Shown here in pieces: positions 61,025-64,000 of a stretch of 64,000 bases of DNA. Made by a program: the position numbers and the translations under genes. The notes under the pieces are model-generated. The model worked only from the letters and a program-made list of their open reading frames with translations. It had not been told where the DNA came from and made no database searches. Source of the stretch: Achromobacter piechaudii NBRC 102461 (GTDB lineage Bacteria > Pseudomonadota > Gammaproteobacteria > Burkholderiales > Burkholderiaceae_B); the NCBI RefSeq assembly GCF_001571245.1, contig NZ_BCTK01000001.1:434001-498000 (forward strand). Reading direction: 5' to 3'. Positions within the stretch are counted from its first letter, which is position 1. Every line of letters begins with the position of its first letter.

Positions 61025-62137
61025 ATGAGCCATTTGTTCAGTCCCACGTCGGTTGGCAACGTCCAGCTATCCAATCGCATCGTCATCGCGCCCATGTGCG
61101 AGTACTCGGCGCAAGACGGCTGTGCCAACGATTGGCACATGATCCATCTCGGCCACCTGGCTTTGTCCGGCGCGGCGCTGATGTTCACCGAGGCCACCGC
61201 CGTCGAGCCCGACGGGCGCATTTCGCCGGGGGACCTCGGCCTGTGGTCCGACGAGACCGAGGCGGCGCTGGGCCGAGTCGTGGCCGCGGTGCGGCGCTAT
61301 TCGCCGATCAAGCTGGGCATTCAGTTGGGCCACGCGGGCCGCAAGGCGTCCAGCGCTGAGCCCTGGAACGGCGGCCAGCTGGTGCCGCCGTCCGAAGGCG
61401 GCTGGCAAGGCTGGGCGCCGTCGGCCATCGCGCACAAGGCGAGCGAGCCGCCGCCGCACGCGCTGGACGAGGCCGGGCTGGCGCGCGTTCGCCAGGCCTT
61501 CGTGGACAGCGCCCGGCGCGCCATCCGGCTCGGCTTTGACGCCATCGAGCTGCACGCCGCGCACGGCTACCTGCTGCATCAATTCCTGTCCCCGATCGCC
61601 AACCAGCGGCAGGATGCGTACGGCGGTTCGCTGGAAAACCGCATGCGCTTTCCGCTGGAAGTCTTCCAGGCGGTGCGCGAAGTCGTGCCGGCATCGATGG
61701 CGCTGGGCGTGCGCGTGTCGGCCACGGATTGGGTGGAAGGCGGGTGGGACCTGGAGCAGACCATCGTCTTTGCGGGGCAGTTGAAGGAACGCGGCTGCGA
61801 GTTCATCGACGTGTCCAGCGGCGGCGTGTCGTCGCAGCAGCAGATCCCGGTGGCGCCCAATTACCAGGTGCCGTTCGCGGCCGAGATCAAACGGCAGGTG
61901 GGCATGCCGACGATTACGGTGGGGCTGATCACCGAGGCGCAGCAGGCCGAGGACATCCTGGCGCAAGGGCAGGCCGACATGGTCGCGCTGGCGCGCGGCA
62001 TCCTGTATGACCCGCGCTGGCCCTGGCACGCGGCCGCGCAGTTGGGCGGCCAGGTCGCCGCGCCGCATCAGTACTGGCGCTCGCAACCACGTGAATTCAA
62101 GAACCTGTTCGGCGAAACGCACTTCGGCCAACGCTGA
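61025..62137 (+). CDS. Old Yellow Enzyme family ene-reductase (YqjM/XenA type)
   Basis: A 370-residue FMN enzyme. VIAPMCEYSAQDG carries the Cys25 that tunes flavin in YqjM-type enzymes. HGYLLHQFLSPIANQRQDAY, the GIQLGHAGRKASS flavin-site His segment, and DYPR-like terminal DPRWPWHAAAQLG are typical. It reduces alpha,beta-unsaturated carbonyls, nitro compounds or N-ethylmaleimide-like toxins with NAD(P)H. It stands alone with a strong terminator after it. The substrate in vivo is unknown. Confidence 0.92.
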   Translation: MSHLFSPTSVGNVQLSNRIVIAPMCEYSAQDGCANDWHMIHLGHLALSGAALMFTEATAVEPDGRISPGDLGLWSDETEAALGRVVAAVRRYSPIKLGIQLGHAGRKASSAEPWNGGQLVPPSEGGWQGWAPSAIAHKASEPPPHALDEAGLARVRQAFVDSARRAIRLGFDAIELHAAHGYLLHQFLSPIANQRQDAYGGSLENRMRFPLEVFQAVREVVPASMALGVRVSATDWVEGGWDLEQTIVFAGQLKERGCEFIDVSSGGVSSQQQIPVAPNYQVPFAAEIKRQVGMPTITVGLITEAQQAEDILAQGQADMVALARGILYDPRWPWHAAAQLGGQVAAPHQYWRSQPREFKNLFGETHFGQR

Positions 62138-62154
62138 ACCTGGGTCGCATGGGC

Positions 62155-62187
62155 AAAAAAAACGCCGCATGTTGCGGCGTTTTTTTC
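62155..62187. terminator. Bidirectional terminator between the ene-reductase and dUTPase-like genes
   Basis: AACGCCGC (62161-62168) pairs with GCGGCGTT (62174-62181), with A on the left and T on the right. Confidence 0.9.
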
Positions 62188-62215
62188 TACCGTGCGGCAG
62201 AGCCGCGCAGCCAGA

Positions 62216-62887
62216 TCACTTGAGGCGGGCGTAGGCCTGTTCCAGCTCGCGCGCCATCGCGTCGGCGAAGTCGGCGCTGGTCGGGTCCAGTTGCGTCAAG
62301 AGGCGTGCCAGCACGACGTTGTCTTCTTCGCCGTTCCAGATCTTGATGTACGTGCCTTCCTTGTAGCCGTGCTGCTGGCGGAAGATGTTCAGCACGTTCT
62401 TGGAGACGTACTGCGTATAGGCATCGTTCCAGCCCATTTCGCATGCCGTCATGGTCTGTTCCAGCACCTTGTAGCTGGCGCGTCCGCAAACGGCCAGTCC
62501 ACCGATCAGTTCCAGCAATTCCGGCACGGGCAGGGCGTCCAGCGCATAAGCCTTGCCGTCCAGCGTGACCGAGGCGGGCGTGGCCAGATCTTCCATCAGC
62601 AGGCGCGCCGCATCGGCTTGCTTGCCACCGGCCTGGACGATGGTGTGCGACAGGTAGAAGTGCAGGATGTCGACCAGTTCCATCTGCACCTGGGGCAGAT
62701 CGATGGTCTGCTTCTTCCACCATTTCCAGCCGTAGTGCTCCAGCGCTTCGGCCGATTCCACGAACGCCGCGCGCAGGAAGCGGGAACCGCCATTGATCCA
62801 GTCAGGATTGATCATGCTGTTCAAGTGATCCTGCAACTTCAGCATCGTGGCCGCCTGGGCCTGGTTCAATCCGACAACGTTCTTCAC
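62216..62887 (-). CDS. All-alpha dimeric dUTPase-like protein (dUTPase_2 family)
   Basis: About 223 residues from the chosen GTG (complement of 62885-62887), which has GGAG five bases upstream. Features of dimeric all-alpha NTP pyrophosphatases are LKLQDHLNSMINPDW, FLRAAFVESAEALEHYGWKW (metal-binding ExxE type), VQMELVDILHFYLSH (ExxD type) and, later, NVLNIFRQQHGYKEGTYIKI with WNGEEDNVVLA. The family hydrolyses dUTP (and dUDP) to dUMP, keeping uracil out of DNA. The open frame extends upstream into the next gene, but that part has no homology. Whether the organism also has the trimeric Dut cannot be seen here. Confidence 0.82.
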   Translation of the reverse strand: MKNVVGLNQAQAATMLKLQDHLNSMINPDWINGGSRFLRAAFVESAEALEHYGWKWWKKQTIDLPQVQMELVDILHFYLSHTIVQAGGKQADAARLLMEDLATPASVTLDGKAYALDALPVPELLELIGGLAVCGRASYKVLEQTMTACEMGWNDAYTQYVSKNVLNIFRQQHGYKEGTYIKIWNGEEDNVVLARLLTQLDPTSADFADAMARELEQAYARLK

Positions 62888-62964
62888 TTTCACTCCGTAA
62901 TTCTTGAGGGTCTTTTGGACAGCGGCGGAAATGTTAGCACCATTGCCGCTGCTGCCCGCCGCCT

Positions 62965-63480
62965 TCACGTGTCCTTGCGATAGGACGATGTTTTCAGCGG
63001 AGGCAGCTTGCCCAGCGGCGTGGCCCGGGGCTTGCGCGCGCTGCCGGCCGCCTTGAGCAGCATCAAGGCAAAGAACGCCAGGAACACGGCGGGCACCAGT
63101 TCGTCGAGCTCGAAGTGCGGAGCGCGCAAGGCGCGGAACGCGATGTTGACGGCCGCCCAGCCCGCCAGGATGCCGGCGATGGTCAGGATGATGCCGATCT
63201 TGCGTTGCTTGGCGCGCTGCGCCAGCGACGCATCGGCGGCATCCGCGGAGGCGGTCGAGCTTGGAGCGCTGGCGGTGGGATAGGGCGATGCCGTGTTGCC
63301 CCAAGGGGCGGTGGACAAGGAGCCGCCGGTGGTGGCCGGAGGCGTGGGCACGGTGGCCGTCGCCTGGGGCGACGCACGGCGCTTTTCGGGCACCTTGCCG
63401 GGCGTGGCGCCACCCGCGCGGGACAGGTTTTCGATATAGCGCGCGAAATCGCCGTCCTTGGGCTCCAGGTCTATCGCCAT
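62965..63480 (-). CDS. Small membrane protein of unknown function
   Basis: A 171-residue protein. The N-terminal half is a low-complexity, Pro/Ala/Thr/Ser-rich region starting MAIDLEPKDGDFARYIENLS. Two hydrophobic helices follow (IGIILTIAGILAGWAAVNIA, LVPAVFLAFFALMLLKAAGS), then a basic tail. It has no recognised family. It lies between a DedA gene (13-bp gap) and the dUTPase-like gene (77-bp gap) in the same direction, suggesting one operon. Confidence 0.75.
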   Translation of the reverse strand: MAIDLEPKDGDFARYIENLSRAGGATPGKVPEKRRASPQATATVPTPPATTGGSLSTAPWGNTASPYPTASAPSSTASADAADASLAQRAKQRKIGIILTIAGILAGWAAVNIAFRALRAPHFELDELVPAVFLAFFALMLLKAAGSARKPRATPLGKLPPLKTSSYRKDT

Positions 63481-63493
63481 GCCAATTCTCCGA

Positions 63494-64000
63494 TCAGTTG
63501 CCGCGCCGCTGCCGCGCCGGTTGCCGGCGCTTGCGCATCATGGCCAGCAGAAGCCCGCATCCTAGCAGGACCGACAGGCCCGCGCCGATCATCATGGCAA
63601 TTTGCTGCGCGTTTTCCGCCGTGCCCAGGCTGCGCGCGGTGATGTAGCCGGGCGCCAGCATCAGCGGCATCCACAGCACGGCCGACATGACGTTGGCCAG
63701 TTGGAAGCGGCTGTGCGCCATGCCCATCACGCCCGCCACGGTGGGGATGGTCGAACGGATCGGTCCCAGGAAGCGGCCGATCAGCACCGACGCAAAACCG
63801 TAGCGGTAAAAAAACAGCCGCGCGCGCGCCACGCCGGTGCGCTGCTGCTTGAGCGGCCAGCGGCGCAGGACGCCAGGCCCGGCCCAGCGGCCCAACGCAT
63901 AGGAAAGCGCGTCGCCCACGATGGCGCCCGCGATGCCCCAGGCAATGATGCCCCATGGGTCCAACGTGCCGGCGCCGATCAGGCCGCCAGTCAGCAGCAG
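63494..64000 (-). CDS. DedA/SNARE-associated family membrane protein (partial, C-terminal part)
   Basis: The reading frame continues past the right edge, so the N-terminus is missing. The visible 168 residues show AGAIVGDALSYALGRWAGPG, FFYRYGFASVLIGRFLGPIR, STIPTVAGVMGMAHSRFQLA and a terminal helix pair, all DedA hallmarks; the RFLGPIR motif holds the conserved basic residues. DedA proteins support undecaprenyl or other lipid recycling and membrane potential. A TTG at 63962-63964 is only an internal codon of the longer frame. Confidence 0.9.
   Translation of the reverse strand: MLLTGGLIGAGTLDPWGIIAWGIAGAIVGDALSYALGRWAGPGVLRRWPLKQQRTGVARARLFFYRYGFASVLIGRFLGPIRSTIPTVAGVMGMAHSRFQLANVMSAVLWMPLMLAPGYITARSLGTAENAQQIAMMIGAGLSVLLGCGLLLAMMRKRRQPARQRRGN

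Noticed and set aside
62888-63304. Upstream extension of the dUTPase-like frame
   Set aside because: It overlaps the small membrane-protein gene and has no homology; a ribosome site supports the GTG at 62887.

Overview
The window is a 64-kb stretch of high-GC chromosome from a betaproteobacterium of the order Burkholderiales, most likely an Achromobacter- or Bordetella-type member of the Alcaligenaceae. The grounds are three Bug/TctC-type periplasmic receptors in the first 6 kb, the envelope cluster exbBD-like / lpxK / trm112-like / kdsB / adk, and the codon and GC style throughout. It is dense with genes. I see no tRNA, rRNA, CRISPR array, insertion sequence, prophage or plasmid-type gene, so this reads as core chromosome with accessory metabolic and transport cassettes.

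Layout. 1-6.5 kb: a catabolic cassette with Bug receptors, a DapA/aldolase-like lyase, an FCD-type GntR regulator, an Ldh_2 dehydrogenase and an HpcH/HpaI aldolase; its substrate is unknown. 6.5-8.8 kb: an enteric-type lysA with a divergent lysR. 8.9-17.2 kb, minus strand: rpsT, an orphan fecR, murJ, an HSD10-like dehydrogenase, adk, kdsB, a Trm112-like protein, lpxK, exbD-like and exbB-like. 17.5-29.2 kb: xseA, a large secreted ankyrin protein, sodB, a chemoreceptor, a ClC channel, pcaF, a DUF192 protein, a cold-shock protein and clpS. 29.3-42.8 kb: alpha-2-macroglobulin and pbpC, then clpA, then pqiABC. 43-52 kb: putA and a complete branched-chain amino acid ABC importer. 52-64 kb: an MFS/TetR pair, a small unknown ORF, mntH, osmC, a lone LIV-type binding protein, an ehuBCDA-like importer, an Old Yellow Enzyme, an all-alpha dUTPase-like protein, a small membrane protein and a partial DedA protein.

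The most striking observation is that clpA carries a single in-frame amber codon (TAG at 37079-37081) where the family has Gln in the motif LGFQRVIQRA. The rest of the gene is intact. The stop falls inside the N-domain on which the adaptor ClpS docks, and a GTG lies one codon further on. clpS itself sits 7.6 kb upstream, separated from clpA by the alpha-2-macroglobulin/pbpC cassette. Other notable signals are twin 20-bp operators in the tetR/MFS gap, one of them touching the MFS start codon; an inverted pair of perfect DnaA boxes upstream of xseA; GTTAAC-containing palindromes before sodB and putA; and a 1017-residue ankyrin protein with an uncharacterised C-terminal domain next to sodB.

How it fits together: much of the window serves uptake of organic acids, amino acids and compatible solutes followed by their catabolism (Bug, Liv, Ehu-like, putA, pcaF). 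The rest maintains the envelope (lpxK/kdsB/murJ/pbpC/pqiABC) and handles oxidative, metal or protein stress (sodB, osmC, mntH, clpS/clpA, csp).
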